Assembly: GCA_944321905.1 (NCBI GenBank)
Contig: CALUNI010000005.1
Location: forward strand, 1-49,292
Length of the DNA stretch: 49,292 nt
Source of the DNA: an uncultured Muribaculaceae bacterium
GTDB taxonomy: Bacteria > Bacteroidota > Bacteroidia > Bacteroidales > Muribaculaceae
Direction of reading: 5' to 3'
Below, piece by piece: positions 25,662-33,958 of this stretch. Position 1 is the first letter of the stretch. Every line of letters begins with the position of its first letter. Both the position numbers and the translations under genes were made by a program. The notes below the pieces were generated by a model, which saw only the letters and a program-made list of their open reading frames with translations, searched no databases and was not told the origin of the DNA.

Positions 25662-27715
25662 AGGTCTGTATCACCGAGAAACCAAGTGTGGCAAAGGATA
25701 TAGCCGGCATATTGGGCGCGAGTGTGCGTCGTGACGGCTACTACGAAGGTTCAGGTTACTGTGTAACCTGGACTTTCGGTCATCTATGTACATTGAAAGA
25801 GCCGCAGGACTATTGCGACGCATGGAAGAAATGGAGCCTTGGGGCGTTGCCCATGATACCTCAGCGTTTTGGCATAAAACTCATAGCCGACAAGGGCATA
25901 GAAAAGCAGTTTAAGGTGATAGAGGGCTTGATAGCCCAAGCCGACGAGGTGATAAACTGTGGCGATGCCGGGCAGGAGGGAGAACTGATACAGCGATGGG
26001 TCATGCAGAAAGCCAAGTGTGACAAGTCGGTGATGCGGTTGTGGATATCATCGTTGACCGACGAAAGCATAAAAGAAGGGTTTAAGAATCTGCGCCCACA
26101 AGATGATTTCAATTCTCTTTATTTTGCAGGATTGTCACGCGCGATAGGAGACTGGATACTTGGCATGAACGCAACGCGTCTATACACATTGAAATATTCA
26201 CAAGGGACGGGAAATGTGTTGTCGATAGGACGCGTGCAGACTCCTACGTTGGCTCTTATTGTAAATCGGCAAAAGGAGATTGCCAATTTTGTTCCCGAGG
26301 ATTATTGGGAAATAAAGACGCTTTATCGAGGCGCTACGTTTAATTCGGTCAAAGGACGATATAAAAGCGAAGATGATGCCCGGCAGGTTATATATGCCAT
26401 CAAGGATGTCCCGTTGAGGGTAACATCGGTTACGACAAAACGCGGAAAGGAGTCGCCGCCACGACTGTTTGATTTGACATCGTTGCAAGTGGAATGTAAT
26501 AAGAAACTTGGTTATACGGCCGAAGAAACATTGAGATACATACAGTCGCTATATGAGAAGAAGGTGACGACTTATCCGCGTGTTGACACGACATACTTGA
26601 GCGATGACATATATCCTAAAATCGAAGGCATAATGCGTGCCATGTCTCCATATTCGTCATTGACCGCTCAGGTGTTGTCAAAGAAAATACCTAAGTCGAA
26701 AAAGGTGTTTGACAATTCCAAGGTTACCGACCACCATGCCATAATACCGACTAACGTGCAACCGCAGACTGTGGCACTCACCTTGGAAGAAAAACGCGTG
26801 TATGACATGATTGCCCGCCGTTTCATATCGGCATTTTATCCCGATTGCGAATTTTCCCAGACTACGGTCAATGCCGAGGCTAATAAAATAGAATTCAAGG
26901 CTACGGGTAAACAAATATTGGTGAAAGGCTGGAGGGAGATATATGACAAAGCGCAGGATATGGCCAAGGATGCAGAGGATGCCGAAAACCAATCAATGCC
27001 GCAGTTTGCCGTGGGTGAGGAAGGCCCGCACGAACCATCCTTGCTGAAAAAAACTACACAGCCCCCTAAGTTATATACCGAGGGTACGTTGTTGAGGGCG
27101 ATGGAAACTGCCGGCAAGTCGGTCGATGACGAAGAGTTGCGGGATGCCATGAAGGAAAATGGGATAGGCCGTCCGTCAACGCGTGCGGCAATAATAGAAA
27201 TTCTTTTCAAGCGCCGTTATATAAGGCGTGAAAAGAAGAGCATCGTGGCTACCACCGCCGGCATTGCGCTAATCGACACCATTAAGGATGAATTGCTCAA
27301 ATCGGCTAAGCTGACAGGGATTTGGGAAAACAAGTTGCGCAAGATAGAACGCAAGGAATATGACGCAAATTCGTTCATATCCGAATTAAAAGAGATGGTG
27401 AACAAAATTGTCATTAACGTATTGTCGGACAACAGTCATAACAATATAGTAATAGAAAAAGAGGAGGGAAACAAGAAGGCAAAGAAGCCTCGTAAGTCGG
27501 TTGCAAAACAGCCTAAAAAGGCCGGAGTGAAAACGATTGCCGATATTGTGTGCCCGCTGTGTGGCAAGGGGCATTTGTTGAAGGGGAATGCTGCATTTGG
27601 ATGTAGCGAGTATAAGAACGGTTGCGGGCTGCGTTTGTCATTTGACATGTATAATCCCGAACTCGCTCCCGAAGAATTACAAAAAATGATAAAATCAAAT
27701 TTTAGCGATAAATGA
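25658..27715 (+). CDS. topB: DNA topoisomerase III
   Basis: 685 residues from the ATG at 25658, which overlaps the mazG stop (ATGA); an upstream in-frame start at 25622 would add 12 unrelated residues. A type IA topoisomerase that resolves single-stranded DNA links. It has the TOPRIM start VCITEKPSVAKDIAG, the active-site Tyr306 in TTYPRVDTTYLSDD, GRVQTPTLALIVNRQ and YTEGTLLRAMETAGKSV. The TOPRIM acidic loop reads GDAGQEGELI (Asp103, Gly105, Glu107), so the second Asp of the usual D-x-D-x-E is Gly. A C-terminal zinc-finger-like CPLCGKGHLLKGN...CGLRL follows a Lys-rich linker. The Nudix gene overlaps its stop. Confidence 0.95.
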   Translation: MKVCITEKPSVAKDIAGILGASVRRDGYYEGSGYCVTWTFGHLCTLKEPQDYCDAWKKWSLGALPMIPQRFGIKLIADKGIEKQFKVIEGLIAQADEVINCGDAGQEGELIQRWVMQKAKCDKSVMRLWISSLTDESIKEGFKNLRPQDDFNSLYFAGLSRAIGDWILGMNATRLYTLKYSQGTGNVLSIGRVQTPTLALIVNRQKEIANFVPEDYWEIKTLYRGATFNSVKGRYKSEDDARQVIYAIKDVPLRVTSVTTKRGKESPPRLFDLTSLQVECNKKLGYTAEETLRYIQSLYEKKVTTYPRVDTTYLSDDIYPKIEGIMRAMSPYSSLTAQVLSKKIPKSKKVFDNSKVTDHHAIIPTNVQPQTVALTLEEKRVYDMIARRFISAFYPDCEFSQTTVNAEANKIEFKATGKQILVKGWREIYDKAQDMAKDAEDAENQSMPQFAVGEEGPHEPSLLKKTTQPPKLYTEGTLLRAMETAGKSVDDEELRDAMKENGIGRPSTRAAIIEILFKRRYIRREKKSIVATTAGIALIDTIKDELLKSAKLTGIWENKLRKIERKEYDANSFISELKEMVNKIVINVLSDNSHNNIVIEKEEGNKKAKKPRKSVAKQPKKAGVKTIADIVCPLCGKGHLLKGNAAFGCSEYKNGCGLRLSFDMYNPELAPEELQKMIKSNFSDK

Positions 27716-28224
27716 ATAGTGATGAATTGTTTCCATTGGTCGATGAGGCGGGCAACGTGGTGGGACAAGCCACGAGGCGTGAATGCCATTCGGGGCTGAT
27801 GTTGCTGCATCCGGTAGTACACCTGCACGTGTTTAACAATGCCGGGGAATTATATTTGCAAAAACGGTCGATGAACAAAGACATACAGCCCGGCAAGTGG
27901 GATACTTCGGTCGGGGGACACGTGGATTATGGTGAAACCATTGAAAAAGCCTTGAGGCGAGAAGCCCGCGAAGAACTTGGGTTGGATTGCATTAAACCTC
28001 GGTTACTGTTTAAGTATGTGTTTCAAAGTAATGTCGAGAGAGAACTTGTAAATGCTTTTGCGGCAGAGGTTGGCGACGATGTGAAAATAACTTTTGACCC
28101 CGAGGAAATCGATGAAGGCCGGTTTTGGAAAATAAGCGACATAGAAGCCGCAATGGGTAACGGCATTCTTACCCCAAACTTCGAGCAAGAGTTTGGCAGG
28201 CTTAAGATGGCACTTGGACTATGA
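27712..28224 (+). CDS. Nudix hydrolase (IDI-like subgroup)
   Basis: 170 residues. The Nudix box GHVDYGETIEKALRREAREE (then LGL), ~66-88, matches G-x5-E-x7-R-E-U-x-E-E-x-G-U. The N-terminal LFPLVDEAGNVVGQATRREC and LHPVVHLHVFNNAGELYLQK with KRSMNKDIQPGKWDTSVGGH resemble the YfcD/isopentenyl-diphosphate-isomerase-like members that hydrolyse nucleoside or coenzyme diphosphates. The exact substrate is unknown. It overlaps topB by four bases at the start and the small Cys-rich gene by four at the end. With MazG upstream the operon holds two nucleotide-cleaning enzymes. Confidence 0.93.
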   Translation: MNSDELFPLVDEAGNVVGQATRRECHSGLMLLHPVVHLHVFNNAGELYLQKRSMNKDIQPGKWDTSVGGHVDYGETIEKALRREAREELGLDCIKPRLLFKYVFQSNVERELVNAFAAEVGDDVKITFDPEEIDEGRFWKISDIEAAMGNGILTPNFEQEFGRLKMALGL

Positions 28225-28373
28225 CATGGCAATATGTGGCGGTAGCAGCCATACTGTTGGTGGTGGCATGTGTGGTTGTGGTTAAGGTGCTTCGCAAAAG
28301 ATGCGGTACGCCGGACAGTCCGTTTTGTGCCGGTTGTGCATTGGCAAAGAGCTGCAAGAAACGACGGCGGTGA
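28221..28373 (+). CDS. 50-residue Cys-rich single-span membrane protein (FeoB-associated-like)
   Basis: A short gene whose ATG overlaps the Nudix stop (ATGA). The product is one membrane helix (WQYVAVAAILLVVACVVVVK), a basic boundary (VLRKR), then a Cys-rich tail CGTPDSPFCAGCALAKSCKK, with spacing C-x7-C-x2-C-x5-C, ending in Lys/Arg. This matches the general build of the small FeoB-associated Cys-rich membrane proteins. No feoB or feoA is in the window. The four cysteines could bind a metal or iron-sulfur cluster, or be thiols kept reduced by DsbD in the same operon. Four overlaps in a row, counting the one at its own start, support translation. Confidence 0.65.
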   Translation: MTWQYVAVAAILLVVACVVVVKVLRKRCGTPDSPFCAGCALAKSCKKRRR

Positions 28374-28470
28374 GAACATTAATGCCTTAACTGTTTGTTT
28401 TAGCTGCATGTCAGAGAGCCTGCTTGAATTTTGGAGTTCCAAAACGGAGTGGCAAAATTTAGTTATGGAC

Positions 28471-28501
28471 TTGTAGTAACAGATTCTTTATTTTATTTTT
28501 G
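28471..28501 (+). promoter_or_regulatory. Promoter of the NtrC-type two-component operon
   Basis: TTG (28471-28473), 20 bases, TATTTTTG (28494-28501): a good Bacteroidota promoter. The ATG is at 28517. Confidence 0.65.
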
Positions 28502-28516
28502 TGAAAAAATCATAAC

Positions 28517-29872
28517 ATGGCTCGGCAGGGTACAGTTCTGGTTATCGACGATAACCGCAGCATATTAGTTTCATTGAAGTATTTGCTTGGTGACTATTTT
28601 GCCAAAGTCTTGACAGTAGGCAGTCCCGAGCAGATACCGTCGTTATTGCAGTTGGAGCAGGTTGATGTAGCTTTGTTGGATATGAATTTCTCGCCGGGAT
28701 TGAACAATGGGAATGAAGGTTTGTACTGGTTGAGAGAAATAAAGCGGCTTAAACCACGAGTGCAAGTAGTGCTGTTTACCGCGTATGCCGAAGTGCCGCT
28801 TGCCGTAGAGGGTATGAAAAATGGTGCTTTTGATTTTGTGGTTAAGCCGTGGGATAATGCAAAACTCGTGCAAACGATGCTTGATGCTTATAATGTGTCG
28901 AAGGGCGACAACCGCAGGGATGGCAGGCTGCCGTCGAGGGTGGCAGGAGAGGCGATGTTTTGGGGCCATTCAGATGTTATGCAGCGAATGAAGATGGTGG
29001 TGGAGCGCGTAAGTGCAACAGATGCCAACGTGTTGATTACGGGCGAGAACGGAACGGGCAAGGATATGCTCGCGAGAGAAATCCACCGATTGTCGGCTCG
29101 AAGTTGCAAGCCAATGGTTGTGGTTGACATGGGTGCAATTACCGAGTCGCTCTTTGAAAGCGAATTGTTTGGACACGTCAAAGGGTCGTTTACCAATGCT
29201 TATACCGACCGTGTAGGGCGTTTTGAAGCGGCCGATGGCGGTACGCTGTTCCTTGATGAGATAGCCAACCTGCCTTATTATTTGCAGTCAAAATTATTGA
29301 CAGCAATACAGAAGCGCAGTTTTGTGCGGGTAGGCAGCAATGTCGAGCAGCCTACCGACATACGCTTGATTTGCGCAACAAATCGCAATCTCGACGAAAT
29401 GGTGCGCAAAGGCGAGTTCCGCGAAGATTTGTTGTACCGAATCAACACCATTCATTTGCATTTGCCTGCATTGAGGGAGAGACGCGACGACATATGCGCG
29501 TTTGCCGGGATGTTTGTCGAGCAGTATAGCAGGCAGTATGGCCGTGGCACGGTAAGAATTGCCGACAAAGTGAGTAGGATGCTGACCGATTATTCATGGC
29601 CCGGTAACATAAGGGAATTGCAACATGCAATGGAGCGGGCTGTGATATTGGCCGACAACAACGGTGTCATCGAGTCGATAGAGATTGCCGACAATCATGG
29701 CAGTCAGGCCATAAATGATAACAAGACTGAATATGCGTCGCTCAACGACATGGAGCATGACATGGTTAGGCGTGCAATTGAAAAAAACAGTGGGAATTTG
29801 TCGGCTGCGGCTACGCAGCTTGGCATAACACGCCAGACGCTGTATAATAAAATGAAGCGGTATGGCCTTTAA
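28517..29872 (+). CDS. Sigma-54-dependent NtrC-type response regulator
   Basis: 451 residues in the classical order. The receiver domain (1-125) has the acidic pair of VIDDNRS and phosphorylatable Asp55 in VALLDMNF. A central AAA+ domain (~145-375) has Walker A GENGTGKD, Walker B GGTLFLDEI and LICATNRNLDEMVRKGEFRE (arginine fingers). The Fis-type helix-turn-helix is at the end (GNLSAAATQLGITRQTLYNK). The sigma-54 contact loop usually GAFTGA reads GSFTNA here (in HVKGSFTNAYTDRVGRFEAA). The kinase gene starts 11 bases before its stop. It probably activates the export operon at 31334, where a sigma-54-like promoter and a dyad are seen. Confidence 0.94.
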   Translation: MARQGTVLVIDDNRSILVSLKYLLGDYFAKVLTVGSPEQIPSLLQLEQVDVALLDMNFSPGLNNGNEGLYWLREIKRLKPRVQVVLFTAYAEVPLAVEGMKNGAFDFVVKPWDNAKLVQTMLDAYNVSKGDNRRDGRLPSRVAGEAMFWGHSDVMQRMKMVVERVSATDANVLITGENGTGKDMLAREIHRLSARSCKPMVVVDMGAITESLFESELFGHVKGSFTNAYTDRVGRFEAADGGTLFLDEIANLPYYLQSKLLTAIQKRSFVRVGSNVEQPTDIRLICATNRNLDEMVRKGEFREDLLYRINTIHLHLPALRERRDDICAFAGMFVEQYSRQYGRGTVRIADKVSRMLTDYSWPGNIRELQHAMERAVILADNNGVIESIEIADNHGSQAINDNKTEYASLNDMEHDMVRRAIEKNSGNLSAAATQLGITRQTLYNKMKRYGL

Positions 29873-31169
29873 TAAGATTCTGCGTTCGATGCCTGTTCGC
29901 GTCGCTATATTGTCGGCGGGTGTCTTTTTGATATCGGCAGGAGCTTTTGCATGGGGCAGTTGTGCCATTGTGGCGGGAACTGTATTAGTGGCGGTTGCGG
30001 CGATGCTCACGTATAGGGTGTGGATGGCTATGAAAGAAAACAGCAATTTGATGCTTGAAGCCATACGCAACGGTGAGTATTCGTTTAAGCTTAATTTAAA
30101 GGGAACTTCATCATATGAGCGAGTTTTGCAGGACACCTTAAACCAACTTGGGGATATGGTGGAAGAGCAAAAAATGTTATACGAACAGCGGGAGCAATTC
30201 TTCGGGTTGATATTGTCTAATGTGACTACCGGCATAATAGTGCTTGACGAGGAGATGAAGATCCTACAGTCTAACCCCGTTGCCGCAACATTGCTGCACT
30301 TGCCCGTGATTGGGTCGCTGAAGCAGTTGGAGAAGTATGGAAGCGACATTCCGGGAGCTTTGTGCGAGTTGCGAGGCGGGCAGCGTATGCAGCTTGACTT
30401 TTTTACGGCTACGGGTGACGTGCATCTGCTTGTGAAAGCATCGGTGATGCAGCTTGGTGGCAAAATGGTAAAAATACTCGCTTTCAGCGATATCAAGAGC
30501 GAACTTGACGCTAAGGAACTCGATACGTGGATAAAGATGTCGAGAGTGCTGACGCATGAAATCATGAATTCGGTGGCTCCAATAGTGTCACTCAGCGGTG
30601 CGTTTCTGACCCGCGACGACGTGAGGAACAGCGACGTATATGAAGGTATTCGGGCGATACACGAAACTTCATCCGGGCTTGTGTCGTTTGTCAATAATTA
30701 TAGGGTTGTTTCAACGTTGCAAAAGCCGTCCCCTATGCCATTCCGGCTTGTCGAGGTCGTAAAGCAGATAGAGGGCTTGCGCATGGTTCCTGCCAATATC
30801 AAGATGTCGTATCATATCGACCCTTCAGACCTAATTATATACGCCGACCCCGATTTGATACGCCAAGTGCTTATAAATGTTATAAGAAACGCCGTGCAAG
30901 CCATTGGCTCGAACGATGGCCGAATATACTTGCGGGCATGTGTCTCGGTCGATGAACATATATTTGTGTATATCAGCAACGACGGACCCATAATTCCACA
31001 TGATGAGGCCGAGGATATATTTGTACCGTTCTTTACGACAAAGAAAGATGGCAACGGCATAGGGTTGTCGCTGTCGAGGCAGATAATGAAATTAAGCGGT
31101 GGAAGCATAAGTTTGCTCGATTCGGGTGCCAACGGTTGGAACGTTACGTTTTTGTTAGAGTTTGAATAA
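29862..31169 (+). CDS. Sensor histidine kinase, partner of the NtrC-type regulator
   Basis: 435 residues. Two N-terminal helices (VAILSAGVFLISAGAFAWGS and CAIVAGTVLVAVAAMLTYRV) anchor it. A linker and PAS-like domain (~110-215; EQFFGLILSNVTTGIIVLDE) follow, then the H-box with His232 in LTHEIMNSVAPIVSL. The ATPase domain has QVLINVIRNAVQAIG and the lid KDGNGIGLSLSRQIMKLSGG. It phosphorylates the partner regulator on Asp55. No sizeable periplasmic sensor domain lies between the helices, so the signal is probably sensed in the membrane or cytoplasm. The overlap with the regulator gene shows coupled translation. Confidence 0.94.
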   Translation: MAFNKILRSMPVRVAILSAGVFLISAGAFAWGSCAIVAGTVLVAVAAMLTYRVWMAMKENSNLMLEAIRNGEYSFKLNLKGTSSYERVLQDTLNQLGDMVEEQKMLYEQREQFFGLILSNVTTGIIVLDEEMKILQSNPVAATLLHLPVIGSLKQLEKYGSDIPGALCELRGGQRMQLDFFTATGDVHLLVKASVMQLGGKMVKILAFSDIKSELDAKELDTWIKMSRVLTHEIMNSVAPIVSLSGAFLTRDDVRNSDVYEGIRAIHETSSGLVSFVNNYRVVSTLQKPSPMPFRLVEVVKQIEGLRMVPANIKMSYHIDPSDLIIYADPDLIRQVLINVIRNAVQAIGSNDGRIYLRACVSVDEHIFVYISNDGPIIPHDEAEDIFVPFFTTKKDGNGIGLSLSRQIMKLSGGSISLLDSGANGWNVTFLLEFE

Positions 31170-31220
31170 GTGAGGTTTCCATCTGCGTGTGTGATAATTT
31201 TACGCCGGTGTCAAAAAAAT

Positions 31221-31296
31221 TTACACTTTAATGTGTAATGCACCAAATTAACATCTTTATTATCAGTGTGTTGTGAGTTTGGCTCAATATTTGGTA
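31221..31296 (+). promoter_or_regulatory. Candidate sigma-54 promoter with upstream activator dyad
   Basis: TTGGCTC (31279-31285), AATAT, TTGGT (31291-31295) gives GG and GG with the 10-base gap of a sigma-54 -24/-12 element; the invariant GC of the -12 box is GG here, one mismatch. About 55 bases upstream is the dyad TTACAC-TTTAAT-GTGTAA (31221-31238), a perfect-arm inverted repeat placed for an NtrC-type activator. No good TAnnTTTG box was found in 31170-31333, and the adjacent regulator is NtrC-type. Confidence 0.45.
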
Positions 31297-31333
31297 TATA
31301 TTATGGCAGAAACATAATATTATACACAGATAT

Positions 31334-32695
31334 ATGAACTTAACTATCTTTCAATGCTTGGTTGCGGCAGGCCTTATCGTTGTGCAAGCTTCTTCGCTTA
31401 AGGCGCAGGAAGCGTGGAGCGTGGATCGATGCATGAAATATGCGGTGGAACATAACCGCACGGTCAAGCAGCGCATGTATGAGGTCGATAATTACAAGAT
31501 AGACAGGTTGAATGCAATAGGCAATTTCTTGCCCGGAATAAATGCATCGTCGAGTGCCGAATATAACTGGGGCCGTTCGGTTGACCCGGAAACAAATACC
31601 TATAATAATGTGTCAACGTTTGGTAATTCTTATTCGTTGCAAATGTCGTTGACCGTGTTCAACGGCGGCAGCATAGTAAACAATCTGCGGCGGGCTAAGG
31701 CGGCACAACTCATGGGCAAGGCAGCCTTGCAGGAAGAGCGCGACAATACTGCACTCGAAACATTCCAAGCCTACATCGATGCCCTTTATTATTACGGGTC
31801 GGTAAGGCTTGCCAAAAAAAAGGTTGCCGAGAGCGATTCGTTGTTGCGCAAGACGCGGCGGCAAGAAGAACTCGGACTGAAAGGAATGGCCGACGTGGCT
31901 CAGATTGCAGCGCAACTGGCCACCGACGACTACACGCTTACCAATCAAACCAATCTGTATGAGTCGGCTATGCTTACGCTGAAACAACAAATGAACTATC
32001 CCGTTGACGAGGTATTGCCTCTCGACACGACGTTGCTCGATACACGCGCTGTCGATCTTTCGTTGATGCCCGGCGACACGTCCGACGAGGTATTCAATGC
32101 CGTGCTTGATTTCAACCCCACGTTGCGCCAATCGCATTACAACAAAGAAATGTATCGTTTCGACATGAAAATGGCTTGGGCCAACGTGTTGCCCACTATC
32201 TCAATATATGCCGGGTTAAACACATCGTATTACAAGCAGTTGAATGCTACAGGCTATGCCGGTTTCTGGGAGCAGGCAGATAATAACTTTGGCCAGTACG
32301 TGGGCATGAGCATAAGCATTCCTCTGTTTGATGGCTTTTCTCGCGTCAATAGCATTCGCAAGGCTCGAAACAGCTATCGCATAGCCGAAGAGCAGTATGA
32401 GGCTCAGAAGGAGGAATTGCATAAGCTCGTTGCACAGGCGGTTCTCGACCGCAACGGTTTCTTGAAAGAAAGCATACAGATGGAGAAGAAGGTGCGTTCT
32501 GATTCGATTGCTTACCGTGTGACTCGCCGAAAATTTGAAGAAGGCCTGATGACATCGCTCGACGTGCAGACAAGTGCATCCACGCTGCTTGAGAGCGAGG
32601 TGGGATTGTTGCGCAGCAAGTTGTCGTATGTGCTTAAATGTCGCCTTGTCGATTATTACAAAGGGAAAGAAATTATCAATAACGAAAATATGTAA
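31334..32695 (+). CDS. TolC-family outer-membrane efflux protein
   Basis: 453 residues. A signal peptide (MNLTIFQCLVAAGLIVVQAS...) ends near AQEAW. Two outer-membrane-efflux repeats follow, starting WSVDRCMKYAVEHNRTVKQR and, in the second half, FNPTLRQSHYNKEMYRFDMK, with coiled-coil helices such as RRQEELGLKGMADVAQIAAQ and DSIAYRVTRRKFEEGLMTSL. Strand segments SVDPETNTYNNVSTFGNSYS and YVGMSISIPLFDGFSRVNSI give the barrel. It forms the exit duct for the HlyD-type adaptor and permease encoded after it; the adaptor ATG is 6 bases beyond its stop. Confidence 0.94.
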   Translation: MNLTIFQCLVAAGLIVVQASSLKAQEAWSVDRCMKYAVEHNRTVKQRMYEVDNYKIDRLNAIGNFLPGINASSSAEYNWGRSVDPETNTYNNVSTFGNSYSLQMSLTVFNGGSIVNNLRRAKAAQLMGKAALQEERDNTALETFQAYIDALYYYGSVRLAKKKVAESDSLLRKTRRQEELGLKGMADVAQIAAQLATDDYTLTNQTNLYESAMLTLKQQMNYPVDEVLPLDTTLLDTRAVDLSLMPGDTSDEVFNAVLDFNPTLRQSHYNKEMYRFDMKMAWANVLPTISIYAGLNTSYYKQLNATGYAGFWEQADNNFGQYVGMSISIPLFDGFSRVNSIRKARNSYRIAEEQYEAQKEELHKLVAQAVLDRNGFLKESIQMEKKVRSDSIAYRVTRRKFEEGLMTSLDVQTSASTLLESEVGLLRSKLSYVLKCRLVDYYKGKEIINNENM

Positions 32696-32701
32696 AGAAT
32701 C

Positions 32702-33949
32702 ATGGACATACAGATTGAGAAGAATAAAGGGTTGCAAAAGCGGCATGTGGTTTATATCGTTTTGGGTGTGGCGGTAGCATTGCTCTTGCTGTGGATATTT
32801 ATCCCACATGCCTCGTCGCAAAGCGTCAATGCCAACTCTTTGACTTTTGCCGATGTAACCTACGGCGAGTTTAATGATTACATACGCTTGAACGGCCAGG
32901 TAAAGCCGATTTCGGTAGTGCAAATAAGTCCCGAAGAAGGCGGCATCGTCAGGGAGAAAGTTGTGGACGAGGGTTCGTATGTGAAGAAGGGCGACGTGAT
33001 ACTGCGGTTGAGCAATTCCAATCTCGACTTGCAGATATTGAATGCCGAGTCGGAACTTGCCGAGAAGCAGAACCTGTTGCGCAATACCCAAGTGACCATG
33101 CAACAAGATAAGCTCAATAACGAGACCGAGAAAGTGCAGCTTGAAATAGACACTAAACGCAAACAACGCACTTACTTGCAGTATAAACGCTTGTATGACG
33201 AGAAATTGATAAGCCGGGAGGAATATTTACAGGCCGAGGAGGACTATGAACTGGCCTCTCAGCAACATAAACTTGTGGAGGAGCGTCTCGTGCAAGATTC
33301 GATTTATCGTACCATACAGATGGCTCAAATGGAAGAGAACCTTGATAACATGAGGCAGAACGTGCTGCTGATACGGGAACGAAAAAACAAGCTCGACGTG
33401 CGCGCAGTAATCGATGGCGAACTTGGGCTACTCGATGTGGAGCTCGGCCAAAATATCTCGGCCGGACAAATGGTGGGGCAAATCAACGACCTATCGGGCG
33501 TGAAAATCGAGGCCTATATCGACGAGCATTATATTGACCGTGTCTCAAACGGGTTGCCTGCCGCGCTCGACCGGCAGGGCAGCCGCTTCAGCTTGAAAGT
33601 GCGGAAGGTGTATCCCGAGGTTCGTGACGGGCGATTCCGCACCGACCTTGTGTTTGACGGCCAGATGCCCGATAACGTGCGTATAGGGCAGACTTATTAT
33701 ATCGACATGCAGCTTGGCGAACCTACCGAGAGTGTACTTGTCCCGAAGGGCACGTTCTTTCAAGCAACAGGCGGCAAGTGGATATTTGTCGTGAACGAGG
33801 ACGGGAGCAGGGCTTATCGCCGCGAAATACGCATAGGCAGGCAGAATCCGCAATGTTACGAGGTGCTCGACGGGCTTGAGAAGGGCGAGCGCGTGATCAT
33901 ATCGGGATATGAGGGCTTTAAGGATAAAGATGTGCTAATTCTAAAATAA
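32702..33949 (+). CDS. HlyD/MacA-family periplasmic adaptor
   Basis: 415 residues. A single N-terminal helix (VVYIVLGVAVALLLLWIFIP, ~18-37) anchors it. A biotinyl-lipoyl-like first half (FNDYIRLNGQVKPISVVQIS; VVDEGSYVKKGDVILRL) leads into a long coiled-coil hairpin (~110-225, rich in Glu/Gln/Lys), then the second lipoyl half VELGQNISAGQMVGQINDLS and the membrane-proximal domain (GTFFQATGGKWIFVVNEDGS). It connects the inner-membrane permease to TolC. Genes on both sides are 6 and 9 bases away, so the operon is tight. Confidence 0.93.
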   Translation: MDIQIEKNKGLQKRHVVYIVLGVAVALLLLWIFIPHASSQSVNANSLTFADVTYGEFNDYIRLNGQVKPISVVQISPEEGGIVREKVVDEGSYVKKGDVILRLSNSNLDLQILNAESELAEKQNLLRNTQVTMQQDKLNNETEKVQLEIDTKRKQRTYLQYKRLYDEKLISREEYLQAEEDYELASQQHKLVEERLVQDSIYRTIQMAQMEENLDNMRQNVLLIRERKNKLDVRAVIDGELGLLDVELGQNISAGQMVGQINDLSGVKIEAYIDEHYIDRVSNGLPAALDRQGSRFSLKVRKVYPEVRDGRFRTDLVFDGQMPDNVRIGQTYYIDMQLGEPTESVLVPKGTFFQATGGKWIFVVNEDGSRAYRREIRIGRQNPQCYEVLDGLEKGERVIISGYEGFKDKDVLILK

Positions 33950-33958
33950 AATTAATAT

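Noticed and set aside
29594..30694. Minus-strand frame of 366 codons
   Set aside because: Opposite the regulator and kinase genes; Ser/Thr-rich product without family features.
32216..33166. Minus-strand frame of 316 codons
   Set aside because: Spans the TolC and HlyD genes on the other strand; no recognisable protein.
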